From Romboutsia ilealis (GTDB taxonomy: Bacteria; Bacillota; Clostridia; Peptostreptococcales; Peptostreptococcaceae), in contig NZ_LN555523.1 in the NCBI RefSeq assembly GCF_900015215.1, positions 440,415-504,414 on the forward strand: DNA of 64,000 bases. The letters are read 5' to 3'. Of this stretch, positions 14,428 to 24,579 are shown piece by piece. The translations under genes and the position numbers were made by a program. Under the pieces are notes generated by a model that searched no databases, was not told the origin of the DNA, and was given only the letters and a program-made list of their open reading frames with translations. The first letter of the stretch is position 1. Each line of letters begins with the position of its first letter.

Positions 14428-17400
14428 ATGGAAGAAAAGAAAAAAGTAGATAGATTATCTATAATAAAGAATCTTATATTAGTAGCTTTTGTAGTTATAT
14501 TAGTAAAGATATTATATATGACGACTTTTAAATATGAACATTATACTGAGTTAGCTGAGAATAAAACTTATAAGCAACTTTTAATAAAAGCACCTAGAGG
14601 TGAAATAAGAGATAGATATGGAAGGCTACTTGCAGGAAATAAAAACTTATTTACAGTTCAAGTATCAGGAGATGGAATAAAAAGAAAAGACTCAAACGGA
14701 AAGTCTATGGCGAATGATATATGTTTAAAACTTATAAATTTATTAGAAAAAAATAATGAAGAGTACACAGATGAGTTTCCTATATATATAAAAGATGGAA
14801 AGTACTACTATACATTTGATAAAAATATAAGAGAATATAAGAATGATAAGGATAATAATATACCTCAAGAGCTAGATGCTAAAGAAAGTTTTTATTATTT
14901 GGTTGACAAGTTAATATCTGAAGGTGTACTTACTCAAGATGATAGAAATTTAGAGCCTAGTAAGCTTCAAAAAAAATTAAATGAAAATGGATATTATCCG
15001 CCTATTCTAGTTAGTAAATGGCTATTTACAGAAGAAAAGAATAAACAAGATTGGTTAGAAAGTTATGGCATAACAGATGCCAATATAACTGCAAAAAAAG
15101 CGTTTAATAAAATAAGAAATAGCAAGAGTTATCAGATAGATAAAAGCTTAAGTGATTTAGATGCAAGAAAAATATTAGTAGTAAGAGATCTTATAAAGTC
15201 TCAAGGATATTCTCAATATAATCCAGTAACTATAGCAAAAGATATAAGTCAAGAGACAATATCACAACTTGAAGAAAGTGCTATAGAATTACCAGGGGTG
15301 TCAGTGGCAGTAGAACCAGTAAGATATTATCCAAATACAACTTTAGCATCTCATATATTAGGAAATATGGGTAAAATGCCATCTGGACAAGAAGATATGT
15401 ATCTTAACAGAGAAGAAGGGAAAACTTATTCTAAAGGAGACATCGTAGGTATATCTGGAATAGAAAAAAGCTATGAAGAACAACTACGTGGAGTTGATGG
15501 ATACCAAAAAGTACAGGTTGATGCATTAGGAAGGATAACTAAGGAATTAGAAGTATCAGAGCCACAGTCGGGAGATAATGTATATCTTAGTATAGATAAA
15601 GATTTGCAAGAAGATACAGAAAATGCACTAAAAGGAGTATTACAAGCACTTAAAGTTGGAGGAACGTATAAAAGTAAATATGGAGATAAAACCTTAAATG
15701 CAGCACCAAATGCTGAGTCAGGTGCGGTTGTAGCTATAGATGCTAAAACAGGTGATGTTTTATCTATGGCAAGTTATCCAAATTATGATCCAAATAAATT
15801 TGTTAATGGGATATCATATGAAGATTATAACGCATTACAGCCTGAAAATAAAAATGATGTTTTAGCGGCAAATCCACAAGTTAACTTAGCTACACAAGGA
15901 GTATTCCAACCTGGTTCAACATTTAAGATGGTAACAGGAATGGCAGCTATAGATAATGGATTAAGTCCAAATTATGCAATACAAGATACTGGAGTAATAA
16001 GATTAGGTGGACCATCGAGTAGACCATTTGCTGACCTAATATGGCACAAGTCTAGAAGCAATCATGGATACACAGACTTATATAAAGCAATACAAGAATC
16101 TTGTAATGTATACTTCTACACAATAGGATCTGGAAAAAATTACATAGGCGGAAAAGATCCAAGCGTTAAAGTTGGAGCAGAAGGTATAATAGAATATGCT
16201 AAGAAATTTGGACTTGATGATTATACTGGATTAATTGAAGAAATATCTGAAAGAAAAGGTAGTGTTCCTAATATGGAAGCTAAGCTTGAAACTACAAAAA
16301 CTTTATTAAGAGAGTATCTTACAAAAGAAATGGCAAATGATTTTACAGATATAAGTAAATCTAAAGATTCTAAAGAATACGAAAAAAGAATAGAAGAAAT
16401 AGTTTCTTGGGCAGATGAAACAAAAACTGTAGGTAGAGTAGAAGCTATAAAAAGACTTACTGAAATGAAAGTCAAAGAAGATAGAGTTGAAACTTTAGCA
16501 GACGAGATAGTATTTAGTTATTTAAATTTTGCAAAATGGAGTACTGCAGATACATTTAATATATCTATAGGTCAAGGTGAAAACCAATATACACCTGCTC
16601 AGATGGCAAGATATGTCGCAGCTATTGGTAACGGAGGAAATTTAGTAGAGTTATCAGTAGTAGATAGGGTTATATCAAATGATTATAATAATGTAGATAT
16701 AGATGAAAATAAAGTAGAAAAAATAGATTTCAATAATCCTGAAAAATTAAAAGATTTAATAGAAGGTATGAAAAGAGTTTGTACACAAGGTTCAGGAAAA
16801 GGAATATTTGGTCCAAGTTATCCAATAAGTGTGGCAGCTAAAACTGGAACTGCAGAAAAAAGTGGTAAAATACCTACAGAAAATGAAGTTGAGTATTTAA
16901 AGAGTCATATGTCATCTTATGGAGTTTCTACAGATGAAGCGGTTAGCCTTGCTGAAAAAATGAAGAAAGAAAGAGAAAGAGAGCTAACAGAAGAAAGAAT
17001 AAAGGAAATAGAAGAAGAGTTAGAAAGAAAAGATTTAAAAGAAGAAGAAAGAAAGTCTTTAGAAGAAGAATTAGAAGATGGTGTAAATGTTAAATTAGAA
17101 AATAATGATAAAGTAAATGCATCATATTTAAGAAAGGCAATAAAGGAATTAAATCCTAATATGAATGATGAAAAAATAGATATATATAAAAGTAGTTATG
17201 AGCCATTTGCTTGGGCCGTAGCAGTTGCTCCAGCAGATGACCCTGAGATAGCAGTAGTTGCTATGATTCCGCAAGGAGAAAGTAGTAGTAATGCAATGTT
17301 ACTTATTAGAGAAGTATTAGGTTCATATTTTGATTTAGGTAATAATAAAGACGAAAAAGATAATAAAAATGATGAAAATACTGATACAATAGAAAAAGAA

Positions 17401-17433
17401 AACATAAATTTTGTATCACAAATGAAAAAATAA
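14428..17433 (+). CDS. mrdA: Penicillin-binding protein 2 (transpeptidase) with large insertions
   Basis: A 1001-residue class B penicillin-binding protein that cross-links lateral wall peptidoglycan. An N-terminal membrane helix (about residues 14-31) precedes the pedestal region (APRGEIRDRYGRLLAGN) and the transpeptidase domain with SxxK in QPGSTFKM, SxN in ESCNVYFY and KTG in AAKTGTAEKSG. Most PBP2 proteins are 600-720 residues long. The excess lies in an insertion after the SxN motif (about residues 575-690), another straight after KTG (about 818-925) with a long Glu/Lys/Arg helix, and a loop in the pedestal. Position after mreBCD and upstream of minCDE and rodA supports the elongation role. 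The GGTGATTGA site supports the ATG. Confidence 0.95.
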   Translation: MEEKKKVDRLSIIKNLILVAFVVILVKILYMTTFKYEHYTELAENKTYKQLLIKAPRGEIRDRYGRLLAGNKNLFTVQVSGDGIKRKDSNGKSMANDICLKLINLLEKNNEEYTDEFPIYIKDGKYYYTFDKNIREYKNDKDNNIPQELDAKESFYYLVDKLISEGVLTQDDRNLEPSKLQKKLNENGYYPPILVSKWLFTEEKNKQDWLESYGITDANITAKKAFNKIRNSKSYQIDKSLSDLDARKILVVRDLIKSQGYSQYNPVTIAKDISQETISQLEESAIELPGVSVAVEPVRYYPNTTLASHILGNMGKMPSGQEDMYLNREEGKTYSKGDIVGISGIEKSYEEQLRGVDGYQKVQVDALGRITKELEVSEPQSGDNVYLSIDKDLQEDTENALKGVLQALKVGGTYKSKYGDKTLNAAPNAESGAVVAIDAKTGDVLSMASYPNYDPNKFVNGISYEDYNALQPENKNDVLAANPQVNLATQGVFQPGSTFKMVTGMAAIDNGLSPNYAIQDTGVIRLGGPSSRPFADLIWHKSRSNHGYTDLYKAIQESCNVYFYTIGSGKNYIGGKDPSVKVGAEGIIEYAKKFGLDDYTGLIEEISERKGSVPNMEAKLETTKTLLREYLTKEMANDFTDISKSKDSKEYEKRIEEIVSWADETKTVGRVEAIKRLTEMKVKEDRVETLADEIVFSYLNFAKWSTADTFNISIGQGENQYTPAQMARYVAAIGNGGNLVELSVVDRVISNDYNNVDIDENKVEKIDFNNPEKLKDLIEGMKRVCTQGSGKGIFGPSYPISVAAKTGTAEKSGKIPTENEVEYLKSHMSSYGVSTDEAVSLAEKMKKERERELTEERIKEIEEELERKDLKEEERKSLEEELEDGVNVKLENNDKVNASYLRKAIKELNPNMNDEKIDIYKSSYEPFAWAVAVAPADDPEIAVVAMIPQGESSSNAMLLIREVLGSYFDLGNNKDEKDNKNDENTDTIEKENINFVSQMKK

Positions 17434-17493
17434 AAAGGAATTAGGGATTTTTTAAAGAATATATAACAATGATATATCATTCTGGAGGTTGTT

Positions 17494-18174
17494 ATGTCTT
17501 TGAATGAATTTACAACTAGTGAATTAGTAGAATTTAAGGGTAGCAAAAAAGGTATAATTGTAAATATCAAAAGGAAGGCGACTTTTGATGAAATAAAAAG
17601 TAGTATAATAGATAAATTAGAATCATCTATTGGATTTTTTAATGGAGCAAAGATTTGTTCTATAAGATGTGAGTATTTAAGTGATATACAGATTTTAATG
17701 TTAAAAGATAATATATCATCTAAATTTGATGTAGAGTTTATTGAAGATTACAATAAAAAAGAAGTTATAAGTTTTCAAACTAAATATGTAACGAATTTAA
17801 GATCAGGTGAAAATATTGAGTTTGATGGAGATGTAATTGTAATGACTGATATGAAATCTGGATCACAGGTAAGTGCTACAGGCAATGTTGTCGTTATGGG
17901 AGATATAAGTTCTGGTTCTAGAGTAGTAGCAAATGGAAATGTTATCGTTATGGGCTCTGTAGCTGGATTTATACATGCTGGAGCAAATGGAAATAAGAAT
18001 GCATATGTAGTTGCAGGAAATTTAAATCCTAAAGTATTGCAAATATCTAGGAATTTTGCTGAAGCACCAGATGATGAAAGCTATGAAGAGAATAAAAATA
18101 ATATACCAGAAATAGCATTTGTGAGTAATGATATAATTGTTATAGAGAGTTACTTACCGAAAACGATAAAATAA
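17494..18174 (+). CDS. minC: Septum site-determining protein MinC
   Basis: MinC blocks FtsZ ring assembly away from midcell. The 226-residue protein has an N-terminal alpha/beta domain (SELVEFKGSKKGIIVNI start) that contacts FtsZ and a C-terminal right-handed beta-helix at about residues 105-185. The helix shows repeated glycine-rich turns: VVVMGDISSGSRVVANGN and VIVMGSVAGFIHAGANGN. TCTGGAGG precedes the ATG. It stands 30 bases before minD, and minE follows, so this is a complete MinCDE oscillator as in other rod-shaped clostridia. Confidence 0.95.
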   Translation: MSLNEFTTSELVEFKGSKKGIIVNIKRKATFDEIKSSIIDKLESSIGFFNGAKICSIRCEYLSDIQILMLKDNISSKFDVEFIEDYNKKEVISFQTKYVTNLRSGENIEFDGDVIVMTDMKSGSQVSATGNVVVMGDISSGSRVVANGNVIVMGSVAGFIHAGANGNKNAYVVAGNLNPKVLQISRNFAEAPDDESYEENKNNIPEIAFVSNDIIVIESYLPKTIK

Positions 18175-18204
18175 AGAAGTATTAATTATACAGGGGGTAG
18201 TGTT

Positions 18205-19002
18205 ATGAGTGAAGTTATAGTTATAACATCAGGTAAAGGTGGAGTTGGAAAAACTACTACCGCAGCTAACTTAGGAACTGCACTAAGCTTAGAAAATAAA
18301 AAGACAGTTATAGTAGATGCAGATATTGGTCTTAGAAACTTAGATGTAGTTATGGGACTTGAAAATAGAATAGTTTATGATATAGTTGATGTTGTTGAAG
18401 GTACATGCAGATTAAAACAAGCATTAATAAAAGATAAGAGATTTGAAAATTTATACCTATTACCTGCAGCTCAAACTAGAGATAAAAATGCAGTTACAGT
18501 TGAACAAATGAGTGATTTATGTAATAAACTTAGAGAATCATTTGATTATATAATAATAGACTGCCCAGCAGGTATAGAGCAAGGATTTAAAAATGCTATA
18601 GCAGGAGCAGATAGAGCTATAGTTGTTACAAATCCAGAAGTATCAGCAGTTAGAGATGCGGATAGAATAATAGGATTATTAGAAGCTAATGAAATAAATG
18701 ATATAAGATTAGTAATAAATAGAATAAGACACGATATGGTAAGACGTGGCGATATGATGAATAAAGAAGACATTATAGAAATACTAGCTATTAAATTATT
18801 AGGTTTAGTACCTGACGATGAAAGTATAATAGTTTCGACTAATAAAGGAGAGCCTGCTATACTTGATAATAAGTCTCTCGCTGGACAAGCATATAAGAAT
18901 ATAGCAAGAAGGATATTAGGAGATGAAGTACCAATGTTAGAATTACAAGAAGAAGCTAATATCTTTACTAAAATAAAGAAAATATTTGGTATGGCTAAAT
19001 AG
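18205..19002 (+). CDS. minD: Septum site-determining ATPase MinD
   Basis: A 265-residue ParA/MinD-family ATPase that binds the membrane as an ATP dimer and recruits MinC or MinE. The deviant Walker A motif is SGKGGVGKTT (residues 9-18), with the signature Lys 11. The switch region DADIGLRNLD and the motif DCPAGIEQGF follow. The C-terminal amphipathic membrane helix is visible as NIFTKIKKIFG. AGGGGGTAG precedes the ATG. Gene order minC-minD-minE and short gaps indicate one transcript. Confidence 0.97.
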   Translation: MSEVIVITSGKGGVGKTTTAANLGTALSLENKKTVIVDADIGLRNLDVVMGLENRIVYDIVDVVEGTCRLKQALIKDKRFENLYLLPAAQTRDKNAVTVEQMSDLCNKLRESFDYIIIDCPAGIEQGFKNAIAGADRAIVVTNPEVSAVRDADRIIGLLEANEINDIRLVINRIRHDMVRRGDMMNKEDIIEILAIKLLGLVPDDESIIVSTNKGEPAILDNKSLAGQAYKNIARRILGDEVPMLELQEEANIFTKIKKIFGMAK

Positions 19003-19019
19003 TAAAGGAGGATATATCT

Positions 19020-19304
19020 ATGTTAGATTTATTTAAAGTTTTTTCTAATGAATCTAAAACTAGCAAATCTGTAGCGAAAGAAAGATTAAAACTAGTTTTA
19101 GTACATGATAGAGTTGATTGTTCTCCTAAGCTTTTAGATTTGATAAAAACAGATATTCTTAAAGTTATAGCTAATTATGCTGAAATAGAAGAAGACGGCC
19201 TTGAAATAAAAATGTCAAAGTCTAGAGGGGAAAATGGTGATCTGCCGGTATCTGCATTAGTTGCAAATATACCACTAAGAAATATAAAAGAGAGAAAAAT
19301 GTAA
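19020..19304 (+). CDS. minE: Cell division topological specificity factor MinE
   Basis: MinE stimulates MinD ATPase and displaces MinC, producing pole-to-pole oscillation. The 94-residue length is normal. The N-terminal membrane-binding stretch is MLDLFKVF, the MinD-contact segment contains AKERLKLVLVHDR, and the C-terminal dimerisation domain includes LEIKMSKS. AAGGAGGATAT precedes the ATG. MinE is typical of clostridia and Gram-negatives, whereas Bacillus uses DivIVA/MinJ instead, which fits the suggested host group. Confidence 0.94.
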   Translation: MLDLFKVFSNESKTSKSVAKERLKLVLVHDRVDCSPKLLDLIKTDILKVIANYAEIEEDGLEIKMSKSRGENGDLPVSALVANIPLRNIKERKM

Positions 19305-19307
19305 GGG

Positions 19308-19340
19308 TAAAGGGGGATTATTATCCCCCTTTATGTTTTT
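19308..19340 (+). terminator. Terminator between minE and rodA
   Basis: AAAGGGGGATAA pairs with TTATCCCCCTTT and is followed by ATGTTTTTT. It would separate the min genes from rodA or leave only partial readthrough. Confidence 0.8.
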
Positions 19341-19367
19341 TATTGATTTTAGAAAGACGGTGAGAAT

Positions 19368-20486
19368 ATGGCTGAACGTAAATCGATGATTAAATTGATA
19401 AAACAACTAGATTGGAAGCTTATAATTATAGTGCTTTGTATATTTTCTTTTGGATTATTAATACTAAGTAGTGCGACTCATGCAAATGAGACAGGTAACT
19501 ACTTCCAACTTTATAAGCAAGGTTCTGCTTTTGGTTTAGGAGTGTTAATGATAATAGGAATACTAATGTTTGACTATAATTTTTTAGGCAAATATTATAA
19601 AGGTTTATATGTTATTAGTTTAATTTTACTGGGTGTTGTTTTGATACCTGGCATAGGTGCTGAAAGAGGAGGGGCAAGGTCTTGGCTAAATTTAGGACCT
19701 TTAGATTTTCAGACATCTGAATTAGTTAAACTAACTTTTATATTAAGTTATGCTAAAATAGTAGAGTCTAAGAAGGATAAATTAAATACCTTAAAAGAGA
19801 TAATACCTGTTGTTATTTATGCAATACCTTTTATAGGTTTGTTATTTGCACAACCAGATTTAGGTACGGCTATAGTATTTTGTTGTATAATTGCGGGGAT
19901 GTTGTTTACTGCAGGTCTTAATATAAAGCTAATAAAAAGAGTTATCATTATAGCTATAGTGTCGTTGCCAATAATGTATATGATGATGGCATCGCACCAA
20001 AAAGAAAGAATAGAAGCATTCTTACATCCAGATGATCCTACATATAAGGGAAACTATCAAGTTATACAGTCTATGATAGCTATAGGCTCTGGAGGTTTAA
20101 CTGGTAAGGGCTTATATAATGGAACTCAAAACCAAGAAGGTTTTTTACCAGTACAAGAAAGTGATTTTATATTTGCTGTTATAGGAGAAGAATTAGGTGT
20201 AATAGGAATGTTTGTTGTAATATTACTTTATACATTATTCTTGATTAGAATGATAATACTTGCAAGAGAAGCTAAAGATTTTTATGGAACTCTTATAGTG
20301 ATCGGTGTTATGAGTATGTTTGCTTATCAAATTATACAAAATATTGGTATGACTGTAGCTGTAATTCCTGTAACTGGAGTAACACTTCCATTTATAAGTT
20401 ATGGGGGTAGCTCTTTGCTTACATCATTAGCAAATTTAGGATTAGTATTAAATGTTGGTATGAGAAGGAAAAAAATAAACTTTTAA
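19368..20486 (+). CDS. rodA: RodA, SEDS-family peptidoglycan glycosyltransferase
   Basis: A 372-residue SEDS protein that polymerises glycan strands together with a class B PBP, here presumably the PBP2 encoded 2 kb upstream. About ten membrane helices are visible. Conserved SEDS segments include [41 protein letters not shown] with the essential Asp/Glu region, and the end [14 protein letters not shown]. RodA rather than FtsW is favoured by the mre/pbp2 context and by length. ATG 19368 follows GACGGTGAG. A terminator separates it from minE, so it may have its own promoter. Confidence 0.92.
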   Translation: MAERKSMIKLIKQLDWKLIIIVLCIFSFGLLILSSATHANETGNYFQLYKQGSAFGLGVLMIIGILMFDYNFLGKYYKGLYVISLILLGVVLIPGIGAERGGARSWLNLGPLDFQTSELVKLTFILSYAKIVESKKDKLNTLKEIIPVVIYAIPFIGLLFAQPDLGTAIVFCCIIAGMLFTAGLNIKLIKRVIIIAIVSLPIMYMMMASHQKERIEAFLHPDDPTYKGNYQVIQSMIAIGSGGLTGKGLYNGTQNQEGFLPVQESDFIFAVIGEELGVIGMFVVILLYTLFLIRMIILAREAKDFYGTLIVIGVMSMFAYQIIQNIGMTVAVIPVTGVTLPFISYGGSSLLTSLANLGLVLNVGMRRKKINF

Positions 20487-20502
20487 AATCGGAGGAGAGA
20501 AT

Positions 20503-20916
20503 ATGAATATAGCATTAATAGCACATGATGAAATGAAAGATACAATGATAGGTTTCTGTATAGCATATGAAAGAATACTAAAAAAGTATGGTTTATATGG
20601 TACTGGCACAACAGGAAAGAGAATAATGGATGAAACAGATCTTAATGTAAATAGATTGGCATCTGGACCACTAGGTGGTGATCAGCAAATAGGAGCGCTA
20701 ATAGTATCTCAAGATATAGATTTAGTTATATTTTTAAGAGATCCACTTACAGCACAAGCACATGAACCTGATATACAAGCGCTTATAAGATTATGTGATG
20801 TATATCATGTGCCTATAGCTACAAACTTAGCTTCAGCTGAAATATTTATTAATGCATTGAATAGAGGGGAACTTTCTTGGAGGGAAGTTAGAAAAACTAC
20901 TAGCCAAAGAGTTTAA
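20503..20916 (+). CDS. mgsA: Methylglyoxal synthase
   Basis: A 137-residue MgsA, which converts dihydroxyacetone phosphate to methylglyoxal and phosphate and so bypasses lower glycolysis when phosphate is short. Motifs include [10 protein letters not shown] at the start, GTGTTG for phosphate binding, [12 protein letters not shown], the catalytic Asp in FLRDPL and NLASAE. The ATG follows CGGAGGAGAG, 16 bases after rodA, and the pair is probably co-transcribed. The gene ends at a perfect bidirectional palindrome that it shares with the converging flavodiiron gene. Confidence 0.95.
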   Translation: MNIALIAHDEMKDTMIGFCIAYERILKKYGLYGTGTTGKRIMDETDLNVNRLASGPLGGDQQIGALIVSQDIDLVIFLRDPLTAQAHEPDIQALIRLCDVYHVPIATNLASAEIFINALNRGELSWREVRKTTSQRV

Positions 20917-20941
20917 TTTTAATAAAATACCGATTGAAATT

Positions 20942-20983
20942 TATATAAAAAAGCATCTGTAATTACAGATGCTTTTTTATATA
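20942..20983. terminator. Bidirectional terminator: perfect 42-base palindrome
   Basis: Two 21-base arms (core GCATCTGTAA and TTACAGATGC, flanked by A and T runs) pair perfectly with no spacer. It lies between the converging mgsA and flavodiiron genes and gives a T-run on both strands. A terminator with the same stem core recurs at 29605-29634. Confidence 0.88.
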
Positions 20984-22177
20984 TTATTTTATTAACTTAG
21001 CAAATTCTTTACCAAAGTTTACACATTCCTGAAGCGTTTCTTCTGAAGGGAAGAATTTCTTTTTCATAGAAGGTACAGGCATTTTAAAGGCCATAGATTT
21101 TATTAAGGTTTCAGCCATAGTTATACCTTCACCACTCCAACCATAAGAACCGAAAACTCCACCTATTTTACCTACATTAGCCATAGGATCTATGACAGAG
21201 AATAAATCCCACATTGGCTTAACCATAGTTTTATTAATTGTTGGAGAACCTAATAAGATTACTTTAGACATAACTACTGCGTCATGCATTTCTTTTAAAC
21301 TCATATTTTCTAAGTCATATAAAGTAACCTTACATCCTTCTTCAAGTAAGCCTTTTTCTATATTTTTAGCCATAACTAAAGTATTAGTATATGCAGATAA
21401 ATAGAATACAGCAACTTGGTTTTGATTAGTACTATTAACTACTTCTGTAGACCAATCTAAATATCTTTTAACTTGAGCCATAGGATCTTTAGTAAGCATT
21501 GGTCCATGTGATGTTAATATAGTATCAAAGTCTAATTTTAAATCAACAACTTTATTGATAGCATTTAGTACATGTTTAGCAAAAGGCTTAACTATACAAT
21601 CGTAATAGTGTTTAGCTGATTTTAAATAATCTTCACTTTCAACTGCATCAGCATCAACATTTGCAAAATGACAGCCAAAAGCATCACAAGTAAATAATGT
21701 TTTATCTTCTTCAACGTAAGTAAACATAGTATCAGCCCAATGTAAGAAAGGAGCAGTTATAAACTTAAGATTTCTTTTACCTATGTTTAAAACTTCACCA
21801 TCAGTTATAACATGGCATTTGAATGGTTTGTTTATTTGTTCGTCTAAGTACATTTTAGCTGCTTTAGTGCAGAATACTTCTATGTTTGGATTTAAATCTA
21901 ATATATATTTTAAGCTACCAGCATGGTCCGGCTCAGTGTGGTGTATAACTACATAATCTATATCAGCCACATCCGTAACCTTAGATATATTATTTAAAAA
22001 TTCATCTTTAAAGTTTGGCTTAACAGTATCGAATAAAACAGTTTTTTCATCCTTTATTATATAAGCATTATAAGTTGTACCAAACTCAGTTTCCATTATG
22101 ATATCAAAAACTTCTAAATCTTTATCAACAACACCTGTAAAGTAAATATCTTTTTTTACTTCAAATATATCACTCAT
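20984..22177 (-). CDS. fprA: Flavodiiron protein (A-type, oxygen or NO reductase)
   Basis: A 397-residue flavodiiron protein that reduces O2 to water or NO to N2O in anaerobes, protecting against oxygen or nitrosative stress. The N-terminal metallo-beta-lactamase domain has diiron ligands His80, Glu82, Asp84 and His85 (HHTEPDHAGS), His146 (FLHWADT), Asp165 (TCDAFG) and His in TSHGP. The C-terminal flavodoxin domain (about 255-397) has the FMN-binding FYLSAYTNT and later LLGSPT and GSYGWSGEG segments. No rubredoxin domain is fused. AGGAGGA precedes the ATG. The electron donor gene is not adjacent. Confidence 0.95.
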   Translation of the reverse strand: MSDIFEVKKDIYFTGVVDKDLEVFDIIMETEFGTTYNAYIIKDEKTVLFDTVKPNFKDEFLNNISKVTDVADIDYVVIHHTEPDHAGSLKYILDLNPNIEVFCTKAAKMYLDEQINKPFKCHVITDGEVLNIGKRNLKFITAPFLHWADTMFTYVEEDKTLFTCDAFGCHFANVDADAVESEDYLKSAKHYYDCIVKPFAKHVLNAINKVVDLKLDFDTILTSHGPMLTKDPMAQVKRYLDWSTEVVNSTNQNQVAVFYLSAYTNTLVMAKNIEKGLLEEGCKVTLYDLENMSLKEMHDAVVMSKVILLGSPTINKTMVKPMWDLFSVIDPMANVGKIGGVFGSYGWSGEGITMAETLIKSMAFKMPVPSMKKKFFPSEETLQECVNFGKEFAKLIK

Positions 22178-22732
22178 AAAAAATCCTCCTAAAAATTAAC
22201 TATATATATTAATATGTACCCATTTAATATAATTTAAAACAAAATAATACTTAAGTAATGTGTTTTATAGTTAAAATCATATGTATAAGTAAAAAGTTTA
22301 ATTTATATATAAAAGAGATTATTCCTTTATAAATTTTAACAAAATATTAATATTTTTATTCTCTAATTTTGGAGACAATTTTTAATATTACGTTTATTCT
22401 TTATACTCATTAGTATAATTTTGTTATAGACTTCATCAACTACTATAAAAATGGTAGTAAATAATCTTTTTAAATTTTATGATAAATGGATATAATATTT
22501 ATTAAGTTTTGATATCTAGCAAGGATTCATTAGATAAATAGTTATAAATTTAAATTAATAAATTGTTAAATTTTTAATTATAAAAAATTAATTAGGACAA
22601 TTAGTTAGTTGAATATAAAAATAAAATTGAAAAATTATATTGAAATAAATAAAGTTTTGATACATAATATCATATCGTGTATAATAATATTTATGTTTTA
22701 AAATAATACGATTATCGGAGGTTTTAAGATAC
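22178..22732. other. 555-base divergent intergenic region
   Basis: Very A/T-rich spacer between the divergent flavodiiron and radical SAM genes. The only clear signals are the + strand promoter at 22657-22685 and the ribosome sites at both ends. No ORF, RNA gene or repeat was recognised in the middle 400 bases. Confidence 0.6.
22657..22685 (+). promoter_or_regulatory. Sigma-A-type promoter for the radical SAM operon
   Basis: TTGATA (22657-22662) and TATAAT (22680-22685) are separated by 17 bases, about 48 bases before the ATG. Confidence 0.7.
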
Positions 22733-24577
22733 ATGAATAAGGTAGACTTAAAGAAAATTTTAAAGAAGGTTGAAAAGCCTGCTAGGTATCTTGGAAATGA
22801 AATAAATTCTATACATAAGGATACATCAGATGAAAATTTAATAAGATATGCTCAATGTTTTCCAGACTTATATGAAGTTGGTATGAGTCACTTAGGAAGT
22901 CATATACTATATGATGTAATCAATAGAGAGGAAAAAATATTCTGCGAGAGAGTATTTGCACCTGCTATTGATATGGAAAATATGATGAGAGAAAAAAATA
23001 TTCCTTTATTTGCTTTAGAGTCGAGAGAACCTATAACTAATTTTGATGTTATAGCATTCTCGCTTCAATATGAACTTTCATATACAAATATATTAAATAT
23101 GCTAGATTTAGCAAATGTACCTATACTTAGAACGGAAAGAAAATTAGATGATCCATTTATATTGGTTGGAGGGCCATGTGCATATAATGTAGAGCCTATG
23201 GCTGATTTTGTTGATATAGTTGTATTAGGTGAAGGTGAAGAAGTAAATGTAGAAATACTAAATGCTTATAAAAAATGGAAGAAAAATAAAACGACTAGAG
23301 AAGATTTCTTATATCAAATATCTTCAATAGAAGGTGTTTATATACCTAGCTTCTATGATGTTACTTACAATGACGATAATACAGTTAAAGAAGTTGTACC
23401 AAATAGAGAAAATATACCGTCTAAACCTCATAAGAGAATAATAAAAGATGTTGAAAATGTACCGTATCCAGAAAAATTAATAGTTCCATTTATAGATACA
23501 GTTCATAACAGAGTTGTACTTGAGTTATTTAGAGGATGTACAAGAGGATGTAGATTCTGTCAAGCTGGTATGATATATAGACCGATAAGAGAAAAAAGTG
23601 TAGATAGATTAAAAGAGATAGTAGACAAGTTAGTAAAGAGTACAGGTTATGATGAGATATCTTTATCATCATTAAGTACTAGTGATTATTCTAAGTTATC
23701 AGAGTTAACTGATTACTTAGTTGATGAGTATACATCTAATAATATCGGAATATCATTACCATCTCTTAGACTAGATAACTTCTCTATGGAAATCGCAGAA
23801 AAAATACAACAAGTAAGAAAATCAGGATTAACTTTTGCACCTGAAGCTGGAACACAAAGACTTAGAGATGTTATAAATAAAGGTGTAAGTGAACAAGATT
23901 TACAAAATGCAACTAAAAAAGCATTTGAAATGGGATGGAATAGTGTAAAGCTATACTTCATGATTGGTTTACCAACAGAAACTTATGACGATTTAGATGG
24001 AATTGCGAAACTTGCATATGATGTAATTGATACTTACAGAGAAGTTCATAATGGTAAGTTAAAAAAGAGTTTTGGAGTTACAGTAAGTACATCAACATTT
24101 GTACCTAAACCATTTACACCATTCCAATGGCATGGACAAGATACAACTGAAGAAGTTGTTGAAAAACAAAGACATTTAATTAAAAAATTAAAAAATAAAG
24201 ATATAAAATATAACTATCATGATTCTAAAACTAGTTTAATGGAAGCAGTAATAGCTAGAGGAGATAGAAGAATAGGTAAAGTTATATATGACGCATTTAA
24301 AGCAGGAGCTAAATTTGATGGATGGTCAGAGTACTTCAATTTAGATACTTGGAAAGAAGCTATGGAAAAGAATAATCTTTCAATAGATTTTTATGCAAAT
24401 AGAGAAAGAAGTTATGATGAAGTATTCCCATGGGATCATATAGATGTAGGAGTTAGCAAGAAATTCTTAGTAAGAGAAAATGAAAAAGCTAAAAATGACA
24501 CAGTTACTCCAGATTGTAGACATAAATGTAATGCATGTGGTATAAATGCACATGATATAGGAAGGGGGATGTGTTAG
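22733..24577 (+). CDS. Radical SAM protein of the TIGR03960 family
   Basis: A 614-residue radical SAM protein of unknown reaction, typical of the cluster before RNase G and rplU in clostridia. The N-terminal third resembles a B12-binding-type domain (LYEVGMSHLGSHILY, later VGGPCAYNVEP and VVLGEGEE). The [4Fe-4S]/SAM motif is CTRGCRFCQAG near residue 265. The C-terminus has an extra Cys cluster (CRHKCNACG and a final Cys), possibly for another iron-sulfur cluster. CGGAGG precedes the ATG. The next gene (TIGR03936) starts within 3 bases, and in some bacteria the two are fused, so they probably act together. A tRNA or rRNA modification role is inferred only. Confidence 0.88.
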   Translation: MNKVDLKKILKKVEKPARYLGNEINSIHKDTSDENLIRYAQCFPDLYEVGMSHLGSHILYDVINREEKIFCERVFAPAIDMENMMREKNIPLFALESREPITNFDVIAFSLQYELSYTNILNMLDLANVPILRTERKLDDPFILVGGPCAYNVEPMADFVDIVVLGEGEEVNVEILNAYKKWKKNKTTREDFLYQISSIEGVYIPSFYDVTYNDDNTVKEVVPNRENIPSKPHKRIIKDVENVPYPEKLIVPFIDTVHNRVVLELFRGCTRGCRFCQAGMIYRPIREKSVDRLKEIVDKLVKSTGYDEISLSSLSTSDYSKLSELTDYLVDEYTSNNIGISLPSLRLDNFSMEIAEKIQQVRKSGLTFAPEAGTQRLRDVINKGVSEQDLQNATKKAFEMGWNSVKLYFMIGLPTETYDDLDGIAKLAYDVIDTYREVHNGKLKKSFGVTVSTSTFVPKPFTPFQWHGQDTTEEVVEKQRHLIKKLKNKDIKYNYHDSKTSLMEAVIARGDRRIGKVIYDAFKAGAKFDGWSEYFNLDTWKEAMEKNNLSIDFYANRERSYDEVFPWDHIDVGVSKKFLVRENEKAKNDTVTPDCRHKCNACGINAHDIGRGMC

Positions 24578-24579
24578 TT

